Notes: a model not told the origin generated them from the sequence alone. 40,072 nt of DNA from an uncultured SAR116 cluster alpha proteobacterium (GCA_902578805.1 CACHEH010000009.1:1-40072); one strand, 5' to 3'. Numbered from the stretch's first letter, positions 18,131 through 27,897 are shown. Numbers and translations are program-made.

Positions 18131-18554
18131 CTCTATCACCTTTTTTATGTGCTGTTAATAAATCTGAAATGTTTACATGCTGAAGAGGTTTTGAAACCCT
18201 AGGCTTTGCTGATATTGATTTTTCTTTTTGAGAAATATCTTTGGATATTTTTTTGTCTGAACTTATGTTATTTGTATTTACTTTATAAAATTCTTGTATA
18301 TCAATTTGCGTAAGAGAACCTCTACCTGATTTATGACCCACAAAAAAAAATTTTTCTTCACCAACCTTAAATATATAAGCTAGAAATCCATTGTTTAAAG
18401 CTATTTGATTTATTACCTCAAGACTATTTTCTTTTTTAATAATTTTCTTAAGGTGACCACTCTTTTTCTTAATAATAAAAGCAATGATACCTAGGATAAG
18501 TAGAAATGACATTGTTACAATAAATGTAGTGAAATCTGGGATTGATTGTGACAT
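18123..18554 (-). CDS. fliO: flagellar biosynthesis protein FliO
   Basis: Small single-pass membrane protein that helps FliP assemble. It has 143 residues: a transmembrane segment at about 12-29, a basic stretch, then the FliO domain with SLEVINQIALNNGFLAYIFK and VGEEKFFFVGHKSG, ending in a polar tail. The sequence family is weakly conserved, but position directly before fliP supports the call. It is the first gene after a sigma-54 promoter at 18585-18600. Confidence 0.88.
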   Translation of the reverse strand: MSQSIPDFTTFIVTMSFLLILGIIAFIIKKKSGHLKKIIKKENSLEVINQIALNNGFLAYIFKVGEEKFFFVGHKSGRGSLTQIDIQEFYKVNTNNISSDKKISKDISQKEKSISAKPRVSKPLQHVNISDLLTAHKKGDRDV

Positions 18555-18584
18555 TTAAGCTTTCCTTAATTTTTAAGATAAGAA

Positions 18585-18600
18585 AGCAAGAATTATGCCA
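18585..18600 (-). promoter_or_regulatory. sigma-54 promoter for fliO-P-Q-R-flhB
   Basis: On the minus strand the site reads TGGCAT-AATTC-TTGCT, matching the -24/-12 consensus TGGCAC-N5-TTGCW with one change and exact spacing. Transcription would begin near 18574, about 20 bases before the fliO ATG. It lies in the 108-base gap between fliN and fliO, the widest in the cluster, and divides it into two transcription units. Confidence 0.82.
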
Positions 18601-18646
18601 TTAATAAAAAGTTATTTAAGCTATTGTTTTTAAATAATTTTTTTAT

Positions 18647-18660
18647 GTCAAATTTTTGTA
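18647..18660 (+). promoter_or_regulatory. weak FleQ-box-like site upstream of fliO promoter
   Basis: The sequence GTCA-AATTTT-TGTA has one full arm of the Pseudomonas-type FleQ box (GTCA-N6-TGAC) and a degenerate second arm. It lies about 50-60 bases upstream of the fliO sigma-54 promoter, overlapping the fliN 5' to 3' junction. It is a candidate only, since AT-rich DNA gives such matches by chance. Confidence 0.25.
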
Positions 18661-18662
18661 AA

Positions 18663-18977
18663 CTATAATTTTTGTACTCGATTTTCAGGATTTGTAACTT
18701 CAGTGAATCTTATACCAAATCGTTCACCTACCATGACTACTTCACCTTTAGCAATTTTAACACCATTTGCGAGAATATCTAATGGGTCACCAGCTAATCT
18801 TTCTAATTCTACCACCGATCCTTCATTAAGCCTTAGAAGATCTCTAATTTTTAGCTCAGTTGAACCAACTTCAACAGTAAGTTTGACTTCAATATTTTCT
18901 AAAACTTTAATATTGTCTAACCCTGCATCATCTGTTGTTGTTTCTTCGACTTTAGCTTCGGCTTCATTTTCTGTCAT
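18663..18977 (-). CDS. fliN: flagellar motor switch protein FliN
   Basis: C-ring subunit that, with FliM and FliG, sets rotation direction and helps dock export substrates. It has 104 residues: an acidic N-terminal ~25 residues, then the SpoA domain with VELTVEVG-like KLTVEVGSTELKIRDLLRL, GSVVELERLAGDPLDILANG and GEVVMVGERFGIRFTEV. Normal for a short FliN. It is 18 bases after fliM. Confidence 0.96.
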   Translation of the reverse strand: MTENEAEAKVEETTTDDAGLDNIKVLENIEVKLTVEVGSTELKIRDLLRLNEGSVVELERLAGDPLDILANGVKIAKGEVVMVGERFGIRFTEVTNPENRVQKL

Positions 18978-18995
18978 AATATTACTCCTAAGAAA

Positions 18996-19964
18996 TTATA
19001 ATCTATTTTTTAAACTAACTGCAACTTGACCATTTGTTTCACCAATTTCAGCTTTAAAAAATAATTTGTCATTTACAAAAAAATCCACACCATCAATTGG
19101 TGGTAAATTCATTATGTCCCCCTCTTTAAATTTAACTAGATTGGATAATGAAACATGTGGTTCACTTAAAATTGCTGAAATAGGAAGTGGTATATTCAAT
19201 ACTGATTTTTCTAGACGTTCTCTCCAACTAGAGTCGTCGTTGATAATGTCAGATTGTACTCTTGAACGTAAAAGAGAAGCAATTGGTTTTAGAGTTTGCA
19301 AAGGATAAATTATATCAAATGATGCAGAATCAACGTTAGGTAACTGTACTACAAAAGAACATATAATAACTGAGTCAGATGATTCAACTAAAGTTGCAAA
19401 TTGTGGATTAATTTCTCTACTTTGATGCTTTATTGTTATTGGCATTAGATCTTTCCAAGCAGCTTCAAGACATTGAGATATTCCATCTGATACTATTTCA
19501 ATTATTCTATCTTCTGTGGCTGTGAATTCTGCCTTTGCAGACGGAAAATTTGCTAATTTTCCTCCATAATAGCAATTTGTTAAAACACTTATAAAAGAAG
19601 GTTCAAGAACAAGTAGCATTGATCCTCTAAGTTCATCAATTCTACTTGTACTTAAACTCATAAAACTATTAAGACCCGCACTATATTCGTCATAAGTTTT
19701 TACTTCAGGAGGAAATGGATTTATTTTTGGCTGCAATCTTATCATAGGTAAAAAAATACTTCTAACTAGTCGGGCAAATCTCTCATTAATTAATCTCAAA
19801 GCGTAGTAATCACCAAGAAGTTCTAAATTATCTGAACCAAATGCAAATTCAGTTACTTCAACATCATTATTTAAACCTGAATTTGCAGTTATTTCTCCAG
19901 ACTGCAGACCTTCCATTAAAGCTGATACTTCATCAGAAGACAATTTACGAGATGTATTAGACAT
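18996..19964 (-). CDS. fliM: flagellar motor switch protein FliM
   Basis: C-ring subunit that receives phosphorylated CheY. It has 322 residues: an N-terminal CheY-binding-like segment (LSSDEVSALMEGL), a CheC-like middle domain (~50-230) and a C-terminal SpoA domain (~245-322, with VSLSNLVKFKEGDIMNL). Length and domain order are normal. It lies between fliL and fliN. Confidence 0.95.
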   Translation of the reverse strand: MSNTSRKLSSDEVSALMEGLQSGEITANSGLNNDVEVTEFAFGSDNLELLGDYYALRLINERFARLVRSIFLPMIRLQPKINPFPPEVKTYDEYSAGLNSFMSLSTSRIDELRGSMLLVLEPSFISVLTNCYYGGKLANFPSAKAEFTATEDRIIEIVSDGISQCLEAAWKDLMPITIKHQSREINPQFATLVESSDSVIICSFVVQLPNVDSASFDIIYPLQTLKPIASLLRSRVQSDIINDDSSWRERLEKSVLNIPLPISAILSEPHVSLSNLVKFKEGDIMNLPPIDGVDFFVNDKLFFKAEIGETNGQVAVSLKNRL

Positions 19965-19982
19965 TATGATTAAAATCCTTAT

Positions 19983-20579
19983 TTATTGTAAAATAAACGC
20001 TGTAAAATATACATCTTCTATACCTGGAAATTCGTCTAGAGATTCTAATTTTTTATTTAAGACAACCATTAACCTCTCTGATAACTTTTTCTTACCATCA
20101 CTCCCAGATATATCTTCCTCTGTAAAATCACTTATGGTTGATAAAATTTCTGAGCGAAGAGCTAATTGATGAGAATCAACAACTTCCATAACTTTTTCAT
20201 CATATTGAGTAGAAACTCCTACACTCACTTGCAAAAATTTCCTACTACCTTTTAAATTAGTTGTAAAATCACCTGGGAATTCAAAATACGTAGTTTCATA
20301 ACTATCCACTTCTGGGATAGCTTTGACATTTTTTTTGATAATTCCATCTTCACCTTCTTCACCTTCTTTGTTTTCAACATCGTCGGTTTTTTTCTTTTCA
20401 GCTTCTTTACCTTCGATTATTTGGTTAACTTCAGCTGACGGGTCAGGTTCAGGTTCACCTCCAAATATAAAATAACCAATGCCTAGACCAACAACTATTA
20501 ACAAAATGCCGCCTACAAGAAAAATAATTATTTTCAACAAATTACTTTTTTTTGGTTCTTCTTCTACTTCTTCTGCCAT
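19983..20579 (-). CDS. fliL: flagellar basal body-associated protein FliL
   Basis: Inner-membrane protein that surrounds the stator units and supports motor torque. It has 198 residues: a transmembrane segment at ~15-36, a long acidic/Lys linker (~40-90), and the periplasmic FliL domain from about 95 (FTTNLKGSRKFLQVSVGV, HQLALRSEILSTIS) ending VYFTAFILQ. The linker is longer than in many FliL proteins. It lies between fliK and fliM. Confidence 0.92.
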   Translation of the reverse strand: MAEEVEEEPKKSNLLKIIIFLVGGILLIVVGLGIGYFIFGGEPEPDPSAEVNQIIEGKEAEKKKTDDVENKEGEEGEDGIIKKNVKAIPEVDSYETTYFEFPGDFTTNLKGSRKFLQVSVGVSTQYDEKVMEVVDSHQLALRSEILSTISDFTEEDISGSDGKKKLSERLMVVLNKKLESLDEFPGIEDVYFTAFILQ

Positions 20580-20604
20580 TTCTTTCTCACTATTCAGTTA
20601 TTGA

Positions 20605-21936
20605 TTATGCTATTACGTTTACAATATGTCTAGATGAAACATTATCTTCCAAATCAGTTAAATTATTTTGTTTTTTTTGCTCATTATCAGATTTTAGAAA
20701 GTTATTTTGATCGTCATTATTTGGATTTTTGTTGAAACTATTTTTTGAACCAAAATATTTTGCGTTATCGTGAGCTGAAAATTCTAAATTTATACCTTGG
20801 TCATTAAAAAGTTTCTGAAGAAAATTTTCATTTTGAGTTAATGCACTAGTAACAAAATTGTTTTCTGTAATTATTCTTACATTGCCTATTGCATTTTTTA
20901 AACTTATGGACACTTTAAGCTTACCTAAATTTTTGGGTTTTAGATTAAACTCAATATCTTCACCACCATTTTTTAGGGCATTTTCTATTCTAGAGACAAG
21001 TTTTGTTGTCCAACCTTTCTGACTTAAATCAAGAGTATCTAATAACCCTTCTAAGATGGAATTCACTCCACCATTTGTGAAAGAGGTGTTATTTTGCTGG
21101 GTAAATTGATTCCCCTTACTATTAGACCCAGAAGCATTTTGTATATTAAATGCTTTATCATTAGCTTTAATTTCATTCATCTTATTTTTTCTTATTTCAT
21201 CACTAATTTGATTATTGATAAAATTTAAATTTGTATTTTTAGATAATTTTGAATCTGTTATTGATGTTTGATCAATTTTTTCTTTGTATTTTAAAGAATT
21301 AGAATTTGGTATCTGATATAATTTATTAGGGTGAACATTTTTGTTAATTTTTTTTACAAAATTTATCTTTTGATCACTTGTATTGAATTTTTTTTGATTT
21401 TTCAAAGAATTTTCAAATTCTATTTCGCTTGAATTTTTAGTGATTAAGTTTGATTTTATAGAGTTTTTTATACTTTGATCAACACCTTGTCTCATACTTT
21501 TTATAGCTGATGGTAAAGCTTTTAAACTTTGGTTTTTAATAATAGTGTTACCCTTATAATCAAGTAACTTAAAGAACAAATTTTTATTAAAATTCTTTGC
21601 TGTTTCTAAAACTCTTAATAATTTATCTTTTATTTCATTTTTTATACTTTGGTTTGTTTCGATCTCACTTTTGACTCTTTTAAAATCAGAAGAATTTAAA
21701 TTAGTGATGTTTACATTAGGTAAGATATTTGATAAATGATTTATAATATCTATATCTTCTTTTTTAAAAACAAATTCAAAATTATCAAAGTCATCATCTG
21801 TTTTTACATCATTACTAGTTAAGTTTATAGAAAACATAGATCCTAATAGAGAAGATTCTTCGTCTCCTTTATTTGAAACAGACAAAAGGTCAGAATTATT
21901 ATTTAAATCATTTACAATTTTCATTTCAAATTCCAT
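20605..21936 (-). CDS. fliK: flagellar hook-length control protein FliK
   Basis: Secreted ruler that measures hook length and signals FlhB to switch substrate. It has 443 residues: a long Asn/Lys/Ser-rich, low-complexity N-terminal and middle region (1-295), then the conserved C-terminal domain with LKPKNLGKLKVSI at 332-344. The sequence is poorly conserved outside that domain, as usual for FliK. An internal ATG at 21924 has a better Shine-Dalgarno (GGAA, six bases away) and may be the real start, shortening it by four residues. It lies between fliJ and fliL. Confidence 0.88.
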   Translation of the reverse strand: MEFEMKIVNDLNNNSDLLSVSNKGDEESSLLGSMFSINLTSNDVKTDDDFDNFEFVFKKEDIDIINHLSNILPNVNITNLNSSDFKRVKSEIETNQSIKNEIKDKLLRVLETAKNFNKNLFFKLLDYKGNTIIKNQSLKALPSAIKSMRQGVDQSIKNSIKSNLITKNSSEIEFENSLKNQKKFNTSDQKINFVKKINKNVHPNKLYQIPNSNSLKYKEKIDQTSITDSKLSKNTNLNFINNQISDEIRKNKMNEIKANDKAFNIQNASGSNSKGNQFTQQNNTSFTNGGVNSILEGLLDTLDLSQKGWTTKLVSRIENALKNGGEDIEFNLKPKNLGKLKVSISLKNAIGNVRIITENNFVTSALTQNENFLQKLFNDQGINLEFSAHDNAKYFGSKNSFNKNPNNDDQNNFLKSDNEQKKQNNLTDLEDNVSSRHIVNVIA

Positions 21937-21994
21937 ATTTCAAAACTAAATGCAAATACAGTGCCATTATTAAATTATGAAATTTAAAAATATG

Positions 21995-22387
21995 TTATTG
22001 AAAATTTTTGTTTTCTAATTCACTAATAAAATGTTTTTTATAATCTGTAGCTTTTTCTTCAGCCTTAATTTTTTTTAAATTATTTTCAATAATTTTTTTT
22101 CTTATGGTTTCTTTTTCAGCGTGCAAATATTTGTTTCTATTTGATGCAATATTTTTTTGACTTTGTAGAGTTGTTAATAGTTGAGCATTATTTTTAAAAA
22201 ATCCTGAATTAATTATTTTTTTAGAAGAATTATTTTTATTACTCTCCATTATGGTGTTTATTTGCTCTATTAGACTTTCATTTTTAGTAATTTCCTTTTG
22301 GACTAAATTAGAATTATTAATTTCTCTTGAAATATCTTTTTTTCTAATTGTAGCAAGTCGCTGAAATCTTTTAATTTTTTTTTTCAA
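21995..22387 (-). CDS. fliJ: flagellar export chaperone FliJ
   Basis: Coiled-coil protein of the export ATPase complex, linking FliI to FlhA. It has 130 residues, almost wholly helical and charged. The sequence is Lys/Asn-rich and the family is weakly conserved, so the call rests on length, coiled coil, the KRFQRLATIRKK start and position between fliI and fliK. The start is a TTG at 22387 with AGGT upstream, just after the fliI stop. Confidence 0.8.
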   Translation of the reverse strand: MKKKIKRFQRLATIRKKDISREINNSNLVQKEITKNESLIEQINTIMESNKNNSSKKIINSGFFKNNAQLLTTLQSQKNIASNRNKYLHAEKETIRKKIIENNLKKIKAEEKATDYKKHFISELENKNFQ

Positions 22388-22395
22388 ATATCTAC

Positions 22396-23715
22396 CTATT
22401 CATATAGTTTTAATAATGCTATTTTTGAACTTTCAAAACTTGCTTTTTCAGAACTGCTCTGGGATATAAAATCAATTAACTTTGGCCACATATCTATGGC
22501 ATTATCAAGATCTTTATCTTGACCATGTGTATACCCGCCCATTAATAGTAAATCTTTATTTTCTATGTAAGCACTTACATGTTTTCTGAAAAGTTTTGAT
22601 GCGTTCAAGTGATCATTTGTAATTAGATCATCCATAACCCTACTAATCGAATTTGGAATATCGACAGCTGGATAAACACCCATCTGAGCGTTAAATCTGC
22701 TTAATAAAATATGACCATCAAGTATTGCTCTTGCGGTATCAACAACTGGATCATTATTGTCATCTCCATCAGCTAAAATTGTGTAAAATGAAGTAATACT
22801 TCCATCTCCTTGGTCACTCGTTCCTGACCTTTCTATCAGATTAGGTATCATAGAAATTACAGATGGAGGATAACCTTTAGAGGTAGCAGCTTCTCCTAAT
22901 GACAATCCAATTTCTCTTTTAGCATGTGCAATTCTGGTTAAACTGTCCATTATTAATAATACATTTTTACCTTGATCTCTAAAATATTCTGCTATAGCCG
23001 TTGCCCTGTTAGCACCCCTAATTCTCATTAACGGCGATCTATCTGCTGGTACAGCAACAACAGTAATTTTTTGAGCTGCTTCATCTTTAAATAGTTCATT
23101 GACCATTGTTCCGACTTCTCTGGCTCTTTCACCTATTAAAGCAATTACCACAACATCTGCCTCGGTATATTTACTCATCATTCCTAACAACACTGATTTA
23201 CCTACTCCCGAACCAGCAATTATTCCAAGCCTTTGACCCTGCCCTACAGTTAATAAAGAATTTATAATTCTTACACCTACATCTAATGGCTTTGTGATCA
23301 AACTCCTTTTGAGGGGGTTCATAACTTTACCCATAAGAGGCCATTTATTTTTAATTTTTCCTAAGGGTTTTTCATCTAATGGTTTTCCAAAGGCATCAGT
23401 AACCCGTCCCAATAAAGTATTATCTACTTCTATGTATCTTCCATCATCTTGTAATGTAACCTCGCATCCTGAGACTATATGTGAGGAATTTTCTAAAATA
23501 GCTAACATGTTATACTTTTCATTAAAGCGAATAACTTCTGCGAGAATTTCTTTACCCATTTGATCTTTTACAACGCAAAGACTTCCTATGGGAACTGGAA
23601 ACGGATCACAGTAAATTATATTGCCATCAAAATGATTAACTCTTCCAGAACTAAAAATGAATTTAGGTCTTTTTATTTGGGAAATGTTGTCAATTAGTTT
23701 TTTCTCAAAGTTCAT
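22396..23715 (-). CDS. fliI: flagellum-specific ATP synthase FliI
   Basis: Hexameric ATPase that powers or primes flagellar type III export. It has 439 residues, with Walker A AGSGVGKS at 167-174, and further conserved ALIGERAREV, LLIMDSLTRIAHAKREIGL and DGHILLSRFNAQMGVYPAVD. A TTG at 23718 is immediately before the ATG; I used the ATG at 23715, with GGAAG upstream. It lies between fliH and fliJ. Confidence 0.96.
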   Translation of the reverse strand: MNFEKKLIDNISQIKRPKFIFSSGRVNHFDGNIIYCDPFPVPIGSLCVVKDQMGKEILAEVIRFNEKYNMLAILENSSHIVSGCEVTLQDDGRYIEVDNTLLGRVTDAFGKPLDEKPLGKIKNKWPLMGKVMNPLKRSLITKPLDVGVRIINSLLTVGQGQRLGIIAGSGVGKSVLLGMMSKYTEADVVVIALIGERAREVGTMVNELFKDEAAQKITVVAVPADRSPLMRIRGANRATAIAEYFRDQGKNVLLIMDSLTRIAHAKREIGLSLGEAATSKGYPPSVISMIPNLIERSGTSDQGDGSITSFYTILADGDDNNDPVVDTARAILDGHILLSRFNAQMGVYPAVDIPNSISRVMDDLITNDHLNASKLFRKHVSAYIENKDLLLMGGYTHGQDKDLDNAIDMWPKLIDFISQSSSEKASFESSKIALLKLYE

Positions 23716-23733
23716 CAATTACTTCCAGCAGCT

Positions 23734-24765
23734 TTAAGCATTATAATTGCTTTTTTCTGAATAACGCATTCCATCACAATTTAGAATTATGTCACCTCTT
23801 GAGAGTTCTTTGTTAGAAATAAAAAACTTTTTGTCTTCATTTTCATTAAAATTTTTTATTTTTGAAAGTGCTTCAAAATCTTTTTCATTAACTTCAATTG
23901 TGATTTTATCACGATAACAATTTATATTTTTTATAAATGACTTAATTTTCTTTTCATATTTTTCTGGCATTTTATCTATTTGATAACCAGCAAGTTCATA
24001 TGAAATTTCAAGGATTTTATTTTTAAAAATTTCATAGATTGCCTCCTCAGCTAATGATGTTAACGATGTTAAAATATTTTTGAAATCTTCAAAATCTTTA
24101 TTAATTGTTTCTGAAATATTGTTTGTCAATTTACTATTATCTTCAGAACTTTTAGCAGATTCATTATCACTTTTATTTATTGATTGAGAAACAGCATTTC
24201 TAACAGAATTTAAAGCTTGTTGAGTTTCATCGTCAGGCTTGTCTAATTCAGTAAACTTTAATTCATTTTCCCCATTATTTTCACTTATTTCGTTGTTACT
24301 TTCTTCATCATTAAGGATTTCTTCTTTAATCATTTTTTCAGATTGGTCATGTTCTTCATATGCCTTTTCTGTATCTTCATCACTTTTTTCATTATTGGTT
24401 TTATTGTCTAACTGTGAAGTTTCTAAAGAAATATCCTTTACTTTGCTAGCTTCATTATTGTTATCTATCTCTGTTTGTTCTGATTTTTGCCCCTCTTTAA
24501 TTAAGTCATTATTTTCTTCTAAATTTTTAATTTCCTCAGTTGTATTATTATTTACAGCATCTTCCTGAAAATTTTCTTTAGATTTAAAATCAAGAGCGAT
24601 CTCAATTAATGATTTTTTTACAAAATTAGAATTATTAGAAATATTTTTATTTTCAAAACGAGACTCAGATTGCAATTTTAAAATTGATTTTATTTCATCA
24701 CCACTTAAAGGAGCAATTTTTTGCGTATTATGATTATCCTGATCTTGTTTCATTTTTAGTTTCAT
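23734..24765 (-). CDS. fliH: flagellar assembly protein FliH, long acidic N-terminus
   Basis: Regulator of the FliI ATPase at the export gate. It has 343 residues against roughly 220-250 in most FliH proteins. Residues ~60-210 are an extremely Glu/Asn/Ser-rich, probably disordered stretch; residues ~225-343 form the helical and FliH C-terminal region (FKNILTSLTSLAEEAIYEIF, RGDIILNCDGM). The call rests on that region and position between fliG and fliI. The acidic insertion is odd and may be lineage-specific. Confidence 0.85.
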   Translation of the reverse strand: MKLKMKQDQDNHNTQKIAPLSGDEIKSILKLQSESRFENKNISNNSNFVKKSLIEIALDFKSKENFQEDAVNNNTTEEIKNLEENNDLIKEGQKSEQTEIDNNNEASKVKDISLETSQLDNKTNNEKSDEDTEKAYEEHDQSEKMIKEEILNDEESNNEISENNGENELKFTELDKPDDETQQALNSVRNAVSQSINKSDNESAKSSEDNSKLTNNISETINKDFEDFKNILTSLTSLAEEAIYEIFKNKILEISYELAGYQIDKMPEKYEKKIKSFIKNINCYRDKITIEVNEKDFEALSKIKNFNENEDKKFFISNKELSRGDIILNCDGMRYSEKSNYNA

Positions 24766-24776
24766 TTTTAAAAAAA

Positions 24777-25814
24777 TTATACATAATCATCGCCGCCGCG
24801 ACCCGCTAACACTATAGAACCTTCGTCAGACATTCTTCTGGCTACAGCAATGATTTGTTTTTGTGCTTCTTGTACTTCTGTTAATCTAACCGGTCCAAGT
24901 GCTTCCATCTCATCTTGTATATTAGCTGCGGCACGTTGCGACATACATCCAAAAAGTTTTGTCTTCAATTCTTCGTCAGCACCTTTGAGTGCAAGTATTA
25001 TCAAATCATCCTCAACAGCTCTAAGAAGGGTTTGAAGAGACTTATCATCGGATAACAATAATGTTTCAAATACAAACATACTGTCCTGAATATCTTGCAT
25101 TAATTGTTTATCGTCCTTTAAGATTTCCTTCATTATCTTTGCTTCACCGTCTTGGCTTAAGAAATTCATTATTTTAGCTGCTGCTGGTACTCCTCCAACT
25201 TTACTAGCTCTTAAACTAGCATTAGATGAAAAAACTTTTTGCATAACCCTATCTAATTCCTTTAGTGCTTCAGGCTGTACTGTTTCTAAAGTTGCTATCC
25301 TTTTGATTATGTCTGATTGACTTTTTTCAGGCATAAAGGTCAAAACATCTGACGCAGTAGATGGTTCTAAGTAAGAAATAATTAATGCTATAATTTGAGG
25401 ATGTTCTTCAATAATCAAGTCAGCAATTGATCTTGCATCAAGCCAATCAAGTATTTCAATTGCTTTATTACTATCTGATGGTGTAATTTTTCCTAAGACA
25501 GTTTGTGCTTTATCTTCACCTAACGATTTAGTTAATACGTTTTTAATATAGCCTCCGCCAGATATACCTAAACTAGTTTGAGCTTTAATAATTGCTAAAA
25601 ATTCGTCTAAAACTAAATTAACTGTGTCTTGTCCCAAACCTTGAACAGAATACATTGCCGAACCAAGAACTTGAACCTCTTTTGGTGAAAGATTACCCAT
25701 TATTTCTGCAGCTTCATCTTCACCGATTAACATCATCAAGATTGCACATTTTTGTGTTCCTGTTAATCCCTGGTAAACTTCGTCTGCACTCGGTTTTTTT
25801 GCTGCCTCTGCCAT
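24777..25814 (-). CDS. fliG: flagellar motor switch protein FliG
   Basis: C-ring component facing the stator, where torque is generated. It has 345 residues, with the FliG N domain (TGTQKCAILMMLIGEDEAAE), the middle EHPQ motif at 137-140 followed by IIALIISYL, and the C-terminal domain with charged helix (LFGCMSQRAAANIQDEMEAL). Normal length. It is about 20 bases after fliF. Confidence 0.97.
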   Translation of the reverse strand: MAEAAKKPSADEVYQGLTGTQKCAILMMLIGEDEAAEIMGNLSPKEVQVLGSAMYSVQGLGQDTVNLVLDEFLAIIKAQTSLGISGGGYIKNVLTKSLGEDKAQTVLGKITPSDSNKAIEILDWLDARSIADLIIEEHPQIIALIISYLEPSTASDVLTFMPEKSQSDIIKRIATLETVQPEALKELDRVMQKVFSSNASLRASKVGGVPAAAKIMNFLSQDGEAKIMKEILKDDKQLMQDIQDSMFVFETLLLSDDKSLQTLLRAVEDDLIILALKGADEELKTKLFGCMSQRAAANIQDEMEALGPVRLTEVQEAQKQIIAVARRMSDEGSIVLAGRGGDDYV

Positions 25815-25835
25815 TTTAATATCCTACTCTCTCAT

Positions 25836-27548
25836 TTATTCTTTTTCCATCATGTTTTTAAACACACTGGAAACCCGACCTGCTTCATCACCAACAATCA
25901 TTCTAATTACAGCAACTTTGTCATCATAAGTGTTAGCTGTATCAAGCATTTCTGCTGATATAGCGGCCTTCTTTGGTTTTAACTTTGCTTTTATGTCTTC
26001 AAGAGATTCCCCTTCCTGAACTTCAATTTTATCGTCTACGTCATCTTCGTCATCGGATGTCATTACAGCAGCTCCAGACGTATAACCTGCTGGAACTAGA
26101 ACTCTTTTTAGCAAAGGATGCAATGCACCAAATATAACAATTGCAAAAATTAAAACTGTTGCTAATTGTTTAGCCAGTTCTTTTACAGACTCATTTTCAT
26201 ACCATGGAACCTCTACTGCCTCAAGAATATCTACAAAAGGACTACTTGTAACTGTAACGCTATCACCTCTTGCTTCGTCAAAACCAAGAGCTTCTTGAAC
26301 AAGTGATTTTATCTCTAATAGTTTTTCGTCAGTAAATTTTTCATATGTTACAACACCTTCAGCTGTAATTATTTTATTTTCTCGAATTATTACAGCTGCT
26401 TTAATTTTCTTAATCTCTCCATATTGAGCTTTGGTAGTTTCCACTTTTCTACTAACTTCATAATTTTTTACAGATGTTTGACTTCTTTGTTTCAAACTTC
26501 CACCTACGTCTTTTCCTTCTGGAACTTGTGTTTTTAAATCAGGGGCCAAAGGTGGTGCATTTGATAACGCACCTGGGATACCTCTAGCTTCGGGATTTGC
26601 GCTTTCGTCTAATGTACTTTGTTCACTCCTAAGAGCATTACCTTTAGGGTCTACAGACTCTTCTGTAATTTCTCTTTGCGTAAAATTCATATCTACATTT
26701 ATTTCAGCCTTTAAATTACCGGCTCCTACTATAGGTGTTAATAAAGAAATAATTCTAGATTTATATATTTCACCTAATCTCATTGTTTGTGACATTTGTT
26801 CACTAGAAATTGAAGCAGAGACATCATTAGAGGGTTTAGACAAAAGTTCTCCAAATTGATCAACTACTGTTATATTTTCTGATGGAAGATTTGGTACAGA
26901 GGATGCAACAAGATGGACTATTGATTGAACTTGTTGCCTTCCCAGAGTTCTACCATTTGCTAATTTAACAAATACTGATGCTGAAGGAAGAGCAATTTCT
27001 CTTGCAAAAACTGTTTTTTCAGGAATAGCTAGATGTACTCTAGCAGAACTTACTCCAGATATATGATTTATTGAACGTGATAATTCAGCTTCCAAAGACT
27101 GCTTAATTTTTATAGCTTCCACAGACCTGCTGGTTCCCATAGGCATGTCACCCAAGCTATCATATCCATCTGGTACTGAGGATGGTAGACCTTCTCCAGC
27201 TAGTAACATTCTAGATTCATGATAATCTTTTACTGGGACTGTTACTTCTCCAGTGGATGGATTAAGGGATGCATTAACACCATTGGATTTCAATGTCTGT
27301 ATAACTAAAGATTTTTCACTTTCTGGAAGTGTTGCAAATAAAGTTGTCATGTCAGATTTTTGCATTGTAAAAAATACTATTAAACCTACAAAAGCAACAA
27401 TGACTCCAAAAATTAATGGAACTGATTTTTGCACGGCAGGATCAGATGTCATTTTTCTAACATTTGAAATTGAATTAGAAATCCTGCTAATAATACCTGT
27501 ACTTTGGTTTATACCTGTTAGATCATTTCCTGTTGTTGCTTCTGCCAT
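25836..27548 (-). CDS. fliF: flagellar M-ring protein FliF
   Basis: Forms the MS-ring of the basal body in the inner membrane. It has 570 residues: first transmembrane segment at about 42-62, ring-building domains (SVEAIKIKQSLEAELSRSI, SSARVHLAIPE), a variable periplasmic loop, second transmembrane segment at about 455-475 (ATVLIFAIVIFGALHPLLKR), and a cytoplasmic FliG-binding tail near 520-570 ending VSSVFKNMMEKE. Normal length. It lies between fliE and fliG. Confidence 0.96.
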   Translation of the reverse strand: MAEATTGNDLTGINQSTGIISRISNSISNVRKMTSDPAVQKSVPLIFGVIVAFVGLIVFFTMQKSDMTTLFATLPESEKSLVIQTLKSNGVNASLNPSTGEVTVPVKDYHESRMLLAGEGLPSSVPDGYDSLGDMPMGTSRSVEAIKIKQSLEAELSRSINHISGVSSARVHLAIPEKTVFAREIALPSASVFVKLANGRTLGRQQVQSIVHLVASSVPNLPSENITVVDQFGELLSKPSNDVSASISSEQMSQTMRLGEIYKSRIISLLTPIVGAGNLKAEINVDMNFTQREITEESVDPKGNALRSEQSTLDESANPEARGIPGALSNAPPLAPDLKTQVPEGKDVGGSLKQRSQTSVKNYEVSRKVETTKAQYGEIKKIKAAVIIRENKIITAEGVVTYEKFTDEKLLEIKSLVQEALGFDEARGDSVTVTSSPFVDILEAVEVPWYENESVKELAKQLATVLIFAIVIFGALHPLLKRVLVPAGYTSGAAVMTSDDEDDVDDKIEVQEGESLEDIKAKLKPKKAAISAEMLDTANTYDDKVAVIRMIVGDEAGRVSSVFKNMMEKE

Positions 27549-27570
27549 ATTCTTTTCCTAACATTTCTAA

Positions 27571-27882
27571 TTAAACGGGCATATTCATTATATCTTTATA
27601 TGAACTCAAAACTTTATTTCTAACATTTAAAGTCATTTGAAATGCAATATTAGAAATTTGTTGTTGCATAATAACTTTTGTAAGGTCAGTTTCTTTTCCA
27701 AGTTCATATTCTTTAGTAATTTTTGAAGCCTTATTCTGACTCTCAGCTACAGAGTTTAAAGCGTCATTTATTTTTTTTGAAAATTCTTCGGGTTTTTTAT
27801 TTTCTGAAAACGCCTCATTTGCTTTTTCCAAAATATTTTGTCTTAGAACATTTGTACTTATATTTTGATTTGAAATCTTCAT
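27571..27882 (-). CDS. fliE: flagellar hook-basal body protein FliE
   Basis: Rod-base protein joining the MS-ring to the rod. It has 103 residues, and ends with the characteristic KVIMQQQISNIAFQMTLNVRNKVLSSYKDIMNMPV-type region (DLTKVIMQQQISNIAFQ, YKDIMNMPV). It lies 15 bases after the flbD-like gene and 22 before fliF. Normal length and order. Confidence 0.95.
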   Translation of the reverse strand: MKISNQNISTNVLRQNILEKANEAFSENKKPEEFSKKINDALNSVAESQNKASKITKEYELGKETDLTKVIMQQQISNIAFQMTLNVRNKVLSSYKDIMNMPV

Positions 27883-27897
27883 TAACTATTTTTCCCT

